From Clostridium algoriphilum (GTDB taxonomy: Bacteria; Bacillota; Clostridia; Clostridiales; Clostridiaceae), in contig NZ_JAIZZK010000001.1 of the NCBI RefSeq assembly GCF_020443705.1, positions 62,001-126,000 of the forward strand: a stretch of DNA of 64,000 bases. Direction: 5' to 3'. A program made the position numbers and the translations under genes. Within the stretch, counting starts at the first letter, position 1, and the number at the start of each line of letters is the position of its first letter. Below are positions 53,842 through 63,000 of this stretch, one piece after another. A model generated the notes under the pieces. That model searched no databases and had not been told where the DNA came from. It saw only the letters and a list, made by a program, of their open reading frames with translations.

Positions 53842-54711
53842 ATGCAAGGAGTAATCATAAAAGGTGTAGGCGGACTATATTTTGTAAAAGTTGAAGATAG
53901 GGTTATAGAATGTAAGGCTAGAGGAAAGTTCAGGTATACTGGGCTTGTCCCCGTTATTGGTGACAGAGTGGAAATAATGCTCGAGACGGATGTTAACAAA
54001 GGGGTAATTGAAAAGATTTTCACAAGGGATACAGAAATGGTACGACCAGCAGTTGCTAATGTTACTCAAGCTTTCGTAGTTTTCGCCTTTAAAAAACCTG
54101 ACTTGAATATGGATTTGCTCAATAAATTTTTAGTGCTTTGTGAACACTATGGGTTAAAGATAGTCCTTTGTTTAAATAAATTAGATTTAGTTGATAAAAT
54201 TGATGAGGACCTTATAAAAGAATTAAAAAGCGTTGGGTGTGATATAGTTTTCTTAAAAGCAAAAGAAGGTGATGGTCTTTGTGAGCTTAAGACAAAAATA
54301 AAAGATAATATTACAGTTTTTTGTGGACCCTCAGGAGTTGGAAAGTCAACTATACTCAATAGTTTACTTGGAAGAGAAGCTATGAAAACTGGAGATATAA
54401 GTAAAAAGTCACAGAAAGGTAAGCATACGACTAGGCATAGTGAGCTTATTGAATATGAGGAAGGTTTTTTGCTAGATACTCCAGGGTTTTCAGCGTTAAG
54501 TCTAGACTTTATAGAGAAAGAGAAACTACAAGATTGTTTTCCTGAATTTGAAAAACATAGATGTGAATGTAGATTTTCTAATTGTATGCATTATAAAGAA
54601 CCTAATTGTAGCGTTAAGGAAGCAGTAGAAGCTAATGAAATTTATACTGACAGGTACAATTTTTATGTAAAAACATTAGAAGAAATTATTGCTAGGGGGA
54701 ATAAAAAATGA
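53842..54711 (+). CDS. rsgA: Ribosome small subunit-dependent GTPase RsgA (CpgA)
   Basis: A 289-residue circularly permuted GTPase that acts in 30S maturation. An N-terminal OB domain is followed by the permuted motifs NKLD (G4), GPSGVGKSTILNSLLG (G1) and DTPGFSAL (G3). A C-terminal zinc site is visible in CECRFSNCMHYKEPNC. ATG 53842 after AAGGAGGA is used over ATG 53827. Its end overlaps rpe by 4 nt. Confidence 0.95.
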   Translation: MQGVIIKGVGGLYFVKVEDRVIECKARGKFRYTGLVPVIGDRVEIMLETDVNKGVIEKIFTRDTEMVRPAVANVTQAFVVFAFKKPDLNMDLLNKFLVLCEHYGLKIVLCLNKLDLVDKIDEDLIKELKSVGCDIVFLKAKEGDGLCELKTKIKDNITVFCGPSGVGKSTILNSLLGREAMKTGDISKKSQKGKHTTRHSELIEYEEGFLLDTPGFSALSLDFIEKEKLQDCFPEFEKHRCECRFSNCMHYKEPNCSVKEAVEANEIYTDRYNFYVKTLEEIIARGNKK

Positions 54712-55358
54712 TAAAAATAGCACCATCTATACTTTCAGCAGATTTTTCAAGGTTAGGTGAACATATAAAAGAACTAGAGGCTTATGGCGCTGATATGATT
54801 CATATAGATGTTATGGATGGTATGTTTGTACCTAATATTTCTTTTGGTATTCCGGTTATTAAGAGCATTAGAAAACTTACAAAGTTGCCATTTGATGTAC
54901 ACCTTATGATAGAAGAACCATCAAGATATATTGAAGATTTTGTAAAAGCAGGAGCTGATATTATAACTGTTCATTATGAAACCGATAGGCATATTGACAG
55001 AACTATTAATTACATAAAAAGTTTTGGAGTTAAAGCAGCAGTTGCATTAAACCCGGCTACTCCTGTAGCATTAATAAAACATCTGATAAGTAATCTTGAT
55101 ATGGTACTTATTATGACAGTAAACCCTGGATTTGGGGGTCAAAAGTATATTGAATACTGCCTTGATAAAGTTAAAGAAGTAAGAACTCTTTCAGACAAAT
55201 ATAATAAGAAACTCTTAATTCAAGTAGATGGTGGAATCGATGAAGTAAATATCCGAGAAGTTGTTAGTGGTGGTGCTAATGTAATTGTAGCCGGATCAGC
55301 AGTATTTAAGAATGGAGAAATCGAAAAAAATATGAAAGCTTTAAGAGCTGCTATTTAG
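54708..55358 (+). CDS. rpe: Ribulose-phosphate 3-epimerase
   Basis: A 216-residue TIM-barrel enzyme with IAPSILSADFSRLGEHI, HIDVMDGMFVPNISFG, HLMIEEPSRYI, MTVNPGFGGQKYI and QVDGGIDEVN. It interconverts ribulose 5-phosphate and xylulose 5-phosphate. It is coupled to rsgA by an ATGA overlap. Confidence 0.96.
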   Translation: MIKIAPSILSADFSRLGEHIKELEAYGADMIHIDVMDGMFVPNISFGIPVIKSIRKLTKLPFDVHLMIEEPSRYIEDFVKAGADIITVHYETDRHIDRTINYIKSFGVKAAVALNPATPVALIKHLISNLDMVLIMTVNPGFGGQKYIEYCLDKVKEVRTLSDKYNKKLLIQVDGGIDEVNIREVVSGGANVIVAGSAVFKNGEIEKNMKALRAAI

Positions 55359-55359
55359 C

Positions 55360-55995
55360 ATGAAGGTAATAATAATATCAGGAGGAAATCCGCCATCAAA
55401 GGAGCTACTCATAAGTGAAATTACAAAGGATACATTTATAATAGGAGCAGATAGTGGGGCTAATTGCTTATATTGCTATAATATAACGCCTAACTTGCTT
55501 GTTGGGGATTTTGATTCTATTGATACAAAGGTATTAGATTATTTCAAAATAAACAATTGTATCATAGATGTATATCCTACAGAAAAAGATTTTACTGATA
55601 CTGAGATTGCAGTTAGAAAGGCTATAAGCATGAAGCCAAAAGAAATAGTACTCCTAGGGTGTACTGGTACTAGAGTTGATCATTTGCTCGGGAATATTGG
55701 TATGCTAAAGATATGCTTAGAAAACAGCCTTAATGCGTGCATGAAGGATGCAAATAATAATATTAGGTTAATTGACTCATCAACCTCTTTAAATGGCGTA
55801 GTGGGTGAGACATTCTCGGTACAATCATATGGTGATGAAATTATTGGATTAACAATTGTGGGTGCTAAATATCCTTTAGATAATTACAATTTAAAAATCG
55901 GGCAGAGTATATCTATTTCAAATGAGTTCTCAGTGCCGCTGGTTGAGCTTAAATTCGAATCTGGAACGCTTATGATAATATTACCATCAGATTAA
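55360..55995 (+). CDS. thiN: Thiamine pyrophosphokinase
   Basis: A 211-residue enzyme with GADSGANCLY, LLVGDFDSID, YPTEKDFTDTEIAVRKAI and LGCTGTRVDHLLGNI. It converts thiamine to thiamine diphosphate. It begins one nucleotide after rpe and has only a weak ribosome binding site, so translation probably depends on coupling. The order rsgA-rpe-thiN matches Bacillus. Confidence 0.94.
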   Translation: MKVIIISGGNPPSKELLISEITKDTFIIGADSGANCLYCYNITPNLLVGDFDSIDTKVLDYFKINNCIIDVYPTEKDFTDTEIAVRKAISMKPKEIVLLGCTGTRVDHLLGNIGMLKICLENSLNACMKDANNNIRLIDSSTSLNGVVGETFSVQSYGDEIIGLTIVGAKYPLDNYNLKIGQSISISNEFSVPLVELKFESGTLMIILPSD

Positions 55996-56002
55996 AATTC
56001 AT

Positions 56003-56047
56003 AAAAACTATTTTTTTATTGAGATTTTCAATAAAAAAATAGTTTTT
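56003..56047 (+). terminator. Terminator after thiN, 20-bp stem
   Basis: A perfect but AT-rich inverted repeat, 56003-56022 with 56028-56047, with a 5-nt loop. The right arm ends in a T run that continues to 56048. Confidence 0.75.
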
Positions 56048-56115
56048 TATTTTGGCAACATTATTGATATTCAATCATATAATAATATTGGAATACTTTT
56101 AGAGGGGAATAACTT

Positions 56116-56286
56116 ATGAAAAGGTATTATAAGTTTTTTGGAAGGCAGTTTGGAATAATTATAGCGTGCTTAGGTATTGGAATTATAACCGTAGTGATAG
56201 TTCCATTTTGGTGGTGGATAATTGTTGTGGGAGGGGGAGTTGTTTATTTAGGTTTTACTATAATGAATCATAACAATCATTGTTAG
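56116..56286 (+). CDS. Small membrane protein, 56 residues
   Basis: ATG 56116 follows AGAGGGGA. The protein has a basic N-terminus (KRYYKFFGRQFG) and two hydrophobic segments with a central FWWWIIVVGGGVVYLG, ending in NHNNHC. No family recognised. It lies between thiN and spoVM, so a sporulation role is possible but not shown. Confidence 0.65.
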   Translation: MKRYYKFFGRQFGIIIACLGIGIITVVIVPFWWWIIVVGGGVVYLGFTIMNHNNHC

Positions 56287-56427
56287 CTGTATGCAGATAG
56301 ATAGGGCGGGTTGAATAACAGTTTTTGAATTATAAGTAACGCTTATTTGGTAGGTCTTGTAATAATTTAATTATATATGAAGAATACTTAAATAGTTTAA
56401 ATACATTATGTTTGGGAGGTATGTGAG

Positions 56428-56496
56428 ATGAAAATTGTGGCTATTAAATTACCGAGATTTATGTCTCGAATAATTAGATTCTTTTTAAGAAAATAA
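56428..56496 (+). CDS. spoVM: Stage V sporulation protein M, 22 residues
   Basis: A 22-codon ORF from ATG 56428, preceded by GGGAGGT, encoding an amphipathic helix that begins MKIVAIKLPRF and ends in a basic RFFLRK. This matches the SpoVM pattern (MKF-TIKLPKF in Bacillus), including the helix-breaking Pro at residue 9. SpoVM recognises positive curvature of the forespore membrane and anchors SpoIVA for coat assembly. Its place between thiN and rpmB is the same as in Bacillus subtilis, which strengthens the call. Confidence 0.88.
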   Translation: MKIVAIKLPRFMSRIIRFFLRK

Positions 56497-56587
56497 CATA
56501 GAAAAGCTCAAATTAGTTTATTATTTTTGCGAAATGTTAGAGTTTACACTCTAGTGTATTTATGTAAAAGGCATTTATAAAGAAATG

Positions 56588-56749
56588 ATTTAAATAAAAA
56601 AATTAGCTTTTACAGCTGGATTTAAATAAAAAATGTAGCGTTTACAGCTGAATTTAAGTAAAAAATGCAGCGTTTATAGCTGAATTTAAATAAAAAATGT
56701 AGCTGGTTACAGCTGAATTTAAATAAAAAATGCAGCTGGTTACAGCTGC
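56588..56749 (-). repeat. Five tandem copies of a 32-33-bp terminator-like unit
   Basis: Units at 56588-56619, 56620-56651, 56652-56683, 56684-56716 and 56717-56749 share the form ATTTAAATAAAAAATG-AGC-TTACAGCTG. Read on the minus strand, each is a small GC hairpin followed by a T run, so the array looks like a multiplied rpmB terminator. The unit nearest rpmB has the best stem (GCAGCTG/CAGCTGC). The distal units are weaker. Confidence 0.85.
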
Positions 56750-56764
56750 ATCTTTATTTCTTAA

Positions 56765-56956
56765 TTATATAGCACGTTGAACTTTACCTGAACGAAGACA
56801 TCTAGTACATACATGTATAGATTTAGGCGTTCCGCTAACTATAGCTTTAACTTTTTGAATATTTGGAGCCCATTTTCTCTTTGATTCACGGTGTGAGTGA
56901 CTATATTGACTACCTGAAACAACACCTTTATTGCATATCTCGCATTTTCTTGACAA
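56765..56956 (-). CDS. rpmB: Ribosomal protein L28
   Basis: A 63-residue protein with the zinc-type L28 cysteines (CEIC near the start, CTRC near the end) and SHRESKRKWAPNIQKVKA. TTG 56956 is chosen because family members start with MSRKCEIC-like sequence and AAGGAGG has proper spacing to it; GTG 56965 is too close. It is on the strand opposite its neighbours. Confidence 0.93.
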   Translation of the reverse strand: MSRKCEICNKGVVSGSQYSHSHRESKRKWAPNIQKVKAIVSGTPKSIHVCTRCLRSGKVQRAI

Positions 56957-57152
56957 TGAAAACACCTCCTTAAGACTATGAAGAACAAAATCTTCTCAAT
57001 TGAAACACGCATTATTGTAACATACATATTACTACTCTTGCAAGTCTATTGAGCAATTATAAGTACATAAAGCAATTATATAATAAAATTTCTTGAATAA
57101 ATTAGTGTTATAATATAAAATAATCTATATAGCATTATAAGGAGGAATTACA

Positions 57153-57503
57153 ATGAAAGGTAAGATTACAACCGAGAATGGTACTATATATTATTCAGAG
57201 GAAGCTTTAGCCAATATAGTTGGCATTTCTACAACGGAGTGTTATGGAGTTGTAGGCATGGCACTAAAAGATGCCAAGGATGGATTTTGGCAATTAATTA
57301 AGAGTGATGGATTAAATAAAGGGGTTAAAATTAACTCTAAAGAAAACAAACTATTTATTGAATTATATATAATAGTTGAATATGGAACCAAAATATCTAT
57401 AATAGCAAATAATATAATACAAAAGATAAGATACAATGTTGAAAATTATACAGGACTAAAAGTTACAACAATAACAGTAAACGTCCAAGGTGTAAGGGTC
57501 TAA
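57153..57503 (+). CDS. Asp23/Gls24 family protein (YloU-like)
   Basis: A 116-residue Asp23-family protein (GTIYYSEEALANIVGISTTECYGVVGMA, ELYIIVEYGTKISI). It lies directly upstream of the FakA-like gene, as YloU-YloV in Bacillus. RBS AGGAGGA precedes ATG 57153. The next gene starts 13 nt after its stop. Confidence 0.9.
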   Translation: MKGKITTENGTIYYSEEALANIVGISTTECYGVVGMALKDAKDGFWQLIKSDGLNKGVKINSKENKLFIELYIIVEYGTKISIIANNIIQKIRYNVENYTGLKVTTITVNVQGVRV

Positions 57504-57516
57504 GGAGGTATATGCA

Positions 57517-59169
57517 GTGGAATACTTAAAAATAAACGGACAACACTTCCGTAATATGGTTATAAATGCATCGAATAGATTAGAATATGAAAAAGAATAT
57601 GTAAATTCTCTAAATGTATTTCCAGTCCCAGATGGAGATACAGGCACTAATATGTCAATGACATTTAAGGCAGCAGTACTAGAAATTGAAAGCATGTCAA
57701 CGGAGTCCATTGCTGAGATATCACAAAAATTAGCTAGAGGCGCGCTAATGGGTGCAAGAGGTAATTCAGGCGTTATATTATCACAAATATTTAGAGGCAT
57801 TGGAAAAGGGTTAGAAGGCAAAGTAGAAGCTACTTCAGATGAATTCGCTAAAAGTATCCTAGAAGGTGCGAAGTTTGCATATAAGGCTGTTATGAGACCT
57901 ACTGAAGGAACTATTTTAACTATTATTAAAGCGGCTGGTGAGAGTGCAGTAAAAAGCAGGGCGGCAAATGTAGTTACACTTATGCAGGAGGTTTGCAAAC
58001 GTAGTGAGAGTATGCTTAATAAAACTCCAGATATGCTTCCAGCATTAAAACAGGCAAAAGTAGTTGATGCGGGTGGCATGGGCCTTTTAATATTATTTAA
58101 AGGAATGTATGAAGCCTTAAGCAATAATATGGAGGCTACAATTAATAAACTGGATAATAAAAGTACTAAAACAGAAACAACGTCATCTTCAATTTCAGAT
58201 ATACCGATAGATATAAAGTTTGGTTATTGTACTGAATTGTTAGTTATTGCTAAAAACGTTGATATAAATAAATTAAAGAAATATTTAGAAAAGCAAGGAG
58301 ACTCAATGGTTGTGGTATCACAAGATGAGTTTCTTAAAATTCATATACACACAAATGACCCAGGGCTAGTGCTTTCAAAAGCAGTAACACTAGGCGAATT
58401 ATTTAAAGTGAAGATAGAAAACATGAGAGAACAACATAGAAACCTATTAGGTATAGCTGACGAGGAAACTGAGAAAATCGAGGAAACGGTAAAGGAAAGT
58501 ACTATTGAACCTAAAAAGTATGGATTTATATCTGTTGCACTTGGAGAAGGAATTAAGAATATTTTTGAAGATTTAGGTGTGGATGTTGTAATAGAGGGTG
58601 GGCAAACTATGAACCCTAGTATACAAGACATAGTAGATAGTGTTAATAAGATTAATGCTGAAAACATATTTATATTACCTAATAATAAAAATATACTTAT
58701 GGCGGCGCTTCAGGCCGTTGAGTTGTCTGATAAAAATGTAATTGTTATTCCTTCTAAAACTATCCCACAAGGTATAACCGCTGTAACAATGTTTAATGCA
58801 GAAGTCAGTGTAGATGAAAATGAGAATATATTAAAAGAAGCAATAAAAAATGTTGCAACAGCTTCTGTAACATTTGCTGTTAAAGATACTGAATCTGATG
58901 GTAATATAATAAAGGAAGGAAATATACTAGGTTTAGTTGAACAGGATATTAAAGAAGTTGGAACAGATATTTATAAAGTTTGCGATGATATTATTGGCAG
59001 TATGATAACTAAGGACAGTGAGCTTATCACCATTTTCTATGGTGAAGATTGTATTTCAAGTAAAGTAGAAGAGTTTATCTCTACTTTGGTAAGTAAATAT
59101 CCAGATATAGACATTCAATGTTATAATGGAAAACAACCATTATATTATTTTATTGCGTCAGTTGAATAA
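57517..59169 (+). CDS. FakA/YloV-like kinase (DhaL domain plus DegV-like region)
   Basis: A 550-residue protein. The N-terminal DhaL-type kinase domain (about residues 1-200) has NVFPVPDGDTGTNMSMT, GARGNSGVILSQIFRG and VVDAGGMGLLILFKGM. A central domain follows (YCTELLVIAKN), then a C-terminal region. FakA phosphorylates fatty acids held by FakB (DegV) proteins. No fakB is in the window. The start is GTG 57517 after AAGGAGGT. Confidence 0.9.
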   Translation: MEYLKINGQHFRNMVINASNRLEYEKEYVNSLNVFPVPDGDTGTNMSMTFKAAVLEIESMSTESIAEISQKLARGALMGARGNSGVILSQIFRGIGKGLEGKVEATSDEFAKSILEGAKFAYKAVMRPTEGTILTIIKAAGESAVKSRAANVVTLMQEVCKRSESMLNKTPDMLPALKQAKVVDAGGMGLLILFKGMYEALSNNMEATINKLDNKSTKTETTSSSISDIPIDIKFGYCTELLVIAKNVDINKLKKYLEKQGDSMVVVSQDEFLKIHIHTNDPGLVLSKAVTLGELFKVKIENMREQHRNLLGIADEETEKIEETVKESTIEPKKYGFISVALGEGIKNIFEDLGVDVVIEGGQTMNPSIQDIVDSVNKINAENIFILPNNKNILMAALQAVELSDKNVIVIPSKTIPQGITAVTMFNAEVSVDENENILKEAIKNVATASVTFAVKDTESDGNIIKEGNILGLVEQDIKEVGTDIYKVCDDIIGSMITKDSELITIFYGEDCISSKVEEFISTLVSKYPDIDIQCYNGKQPLYYFIASVE

Positions 59170-59184
59170 AAGCCTTAGGGCTTT
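59169..59184 (+). terminator. Short terminator after the FakA-like gene
   Basis: A 6-bp stem AAAGCC/GGCTTT with a 4-nt loop, followed by four T. The stem begins at the stop codon. Confidence 0.65.
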
Positions 59185-59246
59185 TTTTCTTATATATTAA
59201 TAATGAATAGAACTATTGTTAAAATATTTTTCTTGGAGTGGTATTT

Positions 59247-61301
59247 GTGAATACTTATAGTGATATAAAATATATAAAGGGTGTTGGGCCTAAAATGGCA
59301 GAAAACTTGAATAAGTGTGGAATTTTTAATGTATTAGATTTACTTTTATATTTTCCACGAGATTATGAGAATGTATCTGCTAATAAAAGCATTCTAGAAT
59401 GCGCAGAAAGTGAAAAAATCATTGTAGAATGTTCGGTTTTAAATATACTAAAAGATGCTAGATTAAAAAACAATAAGACTCTTTCTACTATAGTTTTCTG
59501 CCAAGGAGATAACAAATTTAAAGGTAAATGGTTTAATCAAACATATGCAAAAAATAGCTTTAAAATCTCAAGTAATTATATTATTACAGGCAAAGTTAAC
59601 ATATTTAAGAATGAAATAACAATCATGAATCCTAAAATAGTAAAAAATACTTCTATGGATGCCAATACTTTTATGGATACAAATAAAATCATTGCTAAAT
59701 ATCCTATCAAAAACAATATTACAAATAACTTTTTTAACAAGATTATATCTGATGTGCTTTGTAATATTGAAATAACAGATAATTTGCCTAAATGGCTTGT
59801 GGAAAAGTACTGTTTTTGTTCTTTAAGTGATGCTACTCGTAATATACATAGTCCTAAGAGTACAGAACTCCTTAATGAAGCAAAGAAAAGACTTAAATTT
59901 CAGGAATTATTTACTTATTCATTAAAGATATTAATGTTAAAAGAGTTTATGAAAGATCATAATAATGGAATTCAATTTAAAATAGCTCCAGAACTTATAA
60001 TTTTAAAGAAACAACTTCCATTTGAGCTAACAAAGGCACAAAGTAAAGTTGTAAGAGAAATCTTAATAGATCAAAAGAAAAATAAAGGAATGAATAGGTT
60101 GCTACAAGGTGATGTTGGAAGTGGTAAAACTATAGTTGCTATAATTACCATGTTTAATGTGGTAAAAAACGGTTATCAAGCAGCTATGATGGCACCAACT
60201 GAAATTCTAGCAAAGCAACATTATGAGGAAATTCAAAATGTATTAAGGGATTTCCAATTAAATATACAAATATTAAGTGGAAGCACAACAGCTAAAAACA
60301 AGCAATTAATTAAACAAGAGTTAAAAAATGGAACAATCGATATTATTGTTGGTACCCATGCACTTATTGAAGATAATGTAGAATTTAAAAACTTAGGCAT
60401 GATTGTTACTGATGAGCAGCATAGATTTGGAGTATCACAAAGAAATAGATTTTCTAATAAAGGCAAAAATATTGATATTCTTGTAATGACAGCAACACCT
60501 ATTCCAAGGACACTATCGTTATATTTATATGGTGATTTAGATGTATCTATTATAGATGAATTGCCACCTGGCAGGCAAATAATTGATACATCCTATGAAA
60601 GCTTGGCCTCTAGTAAAAAAGTCTATAAATTTGCTTTAGCCGAAATTATGAAGGGACGACAAGTGTATATTGTTTGTCCACTTGTGGAAGAAAATGAAGA
60701 AATGAAGTTAAGCTCAGTTGAAATGCTTTATGAGAAGTTAAAAAAAGATCAATTTAAATCAATAGAAATAGCAATGGTATATGGTAAAATGCCTAGCAAA
60801 CTTAAAAATGAAATCATGGATAAATTTAAAGCCGGTGTAATAAAGGCATTAATTTCTACTACAGTAATTGAGGTTGGAGTAAATGTACCAAACGCAACTG
60901 TTATGATAATTGAAAACTCAGAAAGATTTGGCCTTGCACAACTCCATCAGCTTAGAGGAAGAGTAGGAAGGGGAAAGCATAAGTCTTATTGTATACTATT
61001 AGCTAACATCACAAACAATATAGTGAGAAGAAGATTAGAAATACTTATAAAAAGTAATGACGGCTTTTATATTGCTGAAGAAGATTTAAAAACCAGAGGT
61101 GCAGGAGAATTATTTGGAATAAAGCAGCATGGTGAATCAGGTCTAATTTTAGCAGATGTAATTGAAGACATTGATATTTTAAAACTGGCTAATAGCGAAG
61201 CAAAAAAGTTAATACAAAGTAAAAATATAGAAGACATGCGGCTAAAGAACGAAATAATAGAAAAAATCGAGCAAAGTTCTAGCTATATTTGTTTTAATTA
61301 A
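59247..61301 (+). CDS. recG: ATP-dependent DNA helicase RecG
   Basis: A 684-residue branch-migration helicase. The N-terminal wedge domain (IKYIKGVGPKMAENLNKCGI, OB-fold up to about residue 220) is followed by Walker A GDVGSGKTIVAI, DEQHRFGVSQR, and the helicase C part with TTVIEVGVNVPNATVMII and QLRGRVGRG. GTG 59247 after TTGGAG is used over the in-frame GTG 59238. Confidence 0.95.
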   Translation: MNTYSDIKYIKGVGPKMAENLNKCGIFNVLDLLLYFPRDYENVSANKSILECAESEKIIVECSVLNILKDARLKNNKTLSTIVFCQGDNKFKGKWFNQTYAKNSFKISSNYIITGKVNIFKNEITIMNPKIVKNTSMDANTFMDTNKIIAKYPIKNNITNNFFNKIISDVLCNIEITDNLPKWLVEKYCFCSLSDATRNIHSPKSTELLNEAKKRLKFQELFTYSLKILMLKEFMKDHNNGIQFKIAPELIILKKQLPFELTKAQSKVVREILIDQKKNKGMNRLLQGDVGSGKTIVAIITMFNVVKNGYQAAMMAPTEILAKQHYEEIQNVLRDFQLNIQILSGSTTAKNKQLIKQELKNGTIDIIVGTHALIEDNVEFKNLGMIVTDEQHRFGVSQRNRFSNKGKNIDILVMTATPIPRTLSLYLYGDLDVSIIDELPPGRQIIDTSYESLASSKKVYKFALAEIMKGRQVYIVCPLVEENEEMKLSSVEMLYEKLKKDQFKSIEIAMVYGKMPSKLKNEIMDKFKAGVIKALISTTVIEVGVNVPNATVMIIENSERFGLAQLHQLRGRVGRGKHKSYCILLANITNNIVRRRLEILIKSNDGFYIAEEDLKTRGAGELFGIKQHGESGLILADVIEDIDILKLANSEAKKLIQSKNIEDMRLKNEIIEKIEQSSSYICFN

Positions 61302-61377
61302 GAAAAAATATCTTTGTATAAATTATATATATATGTTAAAATATTATCGAAACTTGCTTAAATGGAGGAATATACAT

Positions 61378-61941
61378 ATGAGAATTATTGCAGGAAATGC
61401 AAAGGGAAGAAAGATATTGTCACCTGTGGGTATGGGAACAAGGCCTACACTTGATAGAATAAAAGAATCTATATTTAATATAATTCAAGATAGAACGCGT
61501 AATGCAGTAGTAGTAGATATGTTCTCAGGCACTGGTAGCTTGGGTCTTGAGGCAGCAAGCAGGGGTGCATCTATTAGCTATTTAATTGATATGGGTGATA
61601 CAACTTTTGAGATGTTACAACAAAATGTGGATAATCTAAAGTTTAATGATAAATGTAAATGTTTAAAAGGTGACACATATAAATACATGCAACAGTTTGC
61701 AAATGAAGGGATTGTTTTTGATATAATTTTTATAGATCCACCATATGCAAAGGATATGATTCCACCTGCTATTGAAATTATTGCTAGCAATAATCTTTTA
61801 GACAAAGACGGAATAATTGTTTGTAAAATAGACTCTTCAGAAGAATTATACGAAGGGAATAGTATTATTCATCTTTCTGATTCAAGAAAATATGGTAACA
61901 CTACGGTATTGTTTTATAAATACACAGAAGCTAATAATTAA
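61378..61941 (+). CDS. rsmD: 16S rRNA m2G966 methyltransferase RsmD
   Basis: A 187-residue methyltransferase with MRIIAGNAKGRKI, RPTLDRIKESIFNII, the SAM motif VVDMFSGTGSLGLEAASRGA and the catalytic DPPY in FIDPPYAKD. ATG 61378 follows GGAGGA; an upstream ATG at 61333 would add a non-family extension. coaD follows, as is common. Confidence 0.95.
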   Translation: MRIIAGNAKGRKILSPVGMGTRPTLDRIKESIFNIIQDRTRNAVVVDMFSGTGSLGLEAASRGASISYLIDMGDTTFEMLQQNVDNLKFNDKCKCLKGDTYKYMQQFANEGIVFDIIFIDPPYAKDMIPPAIEIIASNNLLDKDGIIVCKIDSSEELYEGNSIIHLSDSRKYGNTTVLFYKYTEANN

Positions 61942-61980
61942 ATTTTATTAACTACCCTTAGAAAAATGTGGAGGCATAAC

Positions 61981-62463
61981 ATGAGAAAAGCAATTTGCCC
62001 TGGAAGTTTTGATCCGATAACAAATGGACATTTAGACATCATTAAGAGGGCGTCTAAAGTTTTTGAAGAATTAATAGTAGGAGTACTTGTTAATCCCGAG
62101 AAAAGATCTTTATTTACTGTTGATGAGAGAGTGGAACAAATAAAAAATGTATTAAAACATTTACCTAATGTACGCGTGAAGAAATTTAGTGGTTTACTTA
62201 TTGAACTAATGAATAAAGAGGGTGCTGGGGTAATTCTGAAAGGACTCAGAAGTACATCAGATTTTGAATATGAGTTTCAAATGGCATCGCTCAATAACAA
62301 ATTGGATCCAAGTAAGGAAACTGTATTTATGATGACAAATGCAAAATATTCCTATCTAAGTTCTTCTTCAGTTAAACAGGTAGCAATGCTTGGTGGATGT
62401 ATTAAAGGGTTGGTGCCTGATGAGATTATTCCAGATATAGTTAGAAAAATTAATTCTAAATAG
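61981..62463 (+). CDS. coaD: Phosphopantetheine adenylyltransferase
   Basis: A 160-residue nucleotidyltransferase with the T/HxGH motif in [33 protein letters not shown], and [17 protein letters not shown]. It makes dephospho-CoA, complementing coaBC elsewhere in this window. ATG 61981 follows GGAGG. Confidence 0.96.
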   Translation: MRKAICPGSFDPITNGHLDIIKRASKVFEELIVGVLVNPEKRSLFTVDERVEQIKNVLKHLPNVRVKKFSGLLIELMNKEGAGVILKGLRSTSDFEYEFQMASLNNKLDPSKETVFMMTNAKYSYLSSSSVKQVAMLGGCIKGLVPDEIIPDIVRKINSK

Positions 62464-62475
62464 GGGGTGTGAAAT

Positions 62476-63000
62476 ATGGATGTTATTAAGCTTTTAGAAT
62501 ACCTTCAAGGGATTATTGAGAGCTCGTCTAAAATACCTGTTACAGGTAAGGCAGTTATAAATAAGAAAGAAATATTAGACATAATTGATCAAGTTATGAA
62601 TCACTTGCCAGATGAGTTTAAGAAAGCACAGTGGATTAGTGATGAAAAAGAAAGAATTCTAGTTGATGCCAAAAAACAAGCTAAGATATTTGAAGAAGAG
62701 ACAATTGATAAAATAAGAAGAAGAGTTGAAAAGCAAGACCTAGTTAAAGAAGCACAAACAAGGTCGGAAGAAATAATTGCCTCAGCTCAGAGAGATGCTA
62801 AAATTATGAGGCTCGGGGCTAAAGACTATGCGGATGAAATATTATCCCAATTAGACAAAGAAATTGAATTAAAAGGTCAAAAAATGGTTCATAAAATTAA
62901 AGGCGATGTTCAAGAATTTCTAATATCGTTACAAGGAGAAGTTACTGATACCACAACTTCAATTAGAGAGAATGTAAAAGAATTAAGAGGTATGAAATAG
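62476..63000 (+). CDS. Coiled-coil protein of unknown function
   Basis: A 174-residue, highly charged protein that is mainly alpha-helical. A small N-terminal part (VIKLLEYLQGIIESSSKIPVTGK) is followed by a long helix-rich region (DAKKQAKIFEEETIDKIRRRVEKQD to EIIASAQRDAKIM) resembling ATP-synthase b-type or DivIVA-like coiled coils. Such a gene often follows coaD in clostridia. Function unknown. It starts 13 nt after coaD (RBS AGGGGGTG) and overlaps convergent ylbJ by 18 nt. Confidence 0.8.
   Translation: MDVIKLLEYLQGIIESSSKIPVTGKAVINKKEILDIIDQVMNHLPDEFKKAQWISDEKERILVDAKKQAKIFEEETIDKIRRRVEKQDLVKEAQTRSEEIIASAQRDAKIMRLGAKDYADEILSQLDKEIELKGQKMVHKIKGDVQEFLISLQGEVTDTTTSIRENVKELRGMK

Noticed and set aside
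56588-56749. CRISPR array
   Set aside because: The units are contiguous near-identical repeats with no spacers and no cas genes nearby; they read as duplicated terminators.
57456-58124. 222-codon minus-strand ORF inside the FakA-like gene
   Set aside because: Antisense to a conserved kinase domain and without a start signal; a shadow frame.
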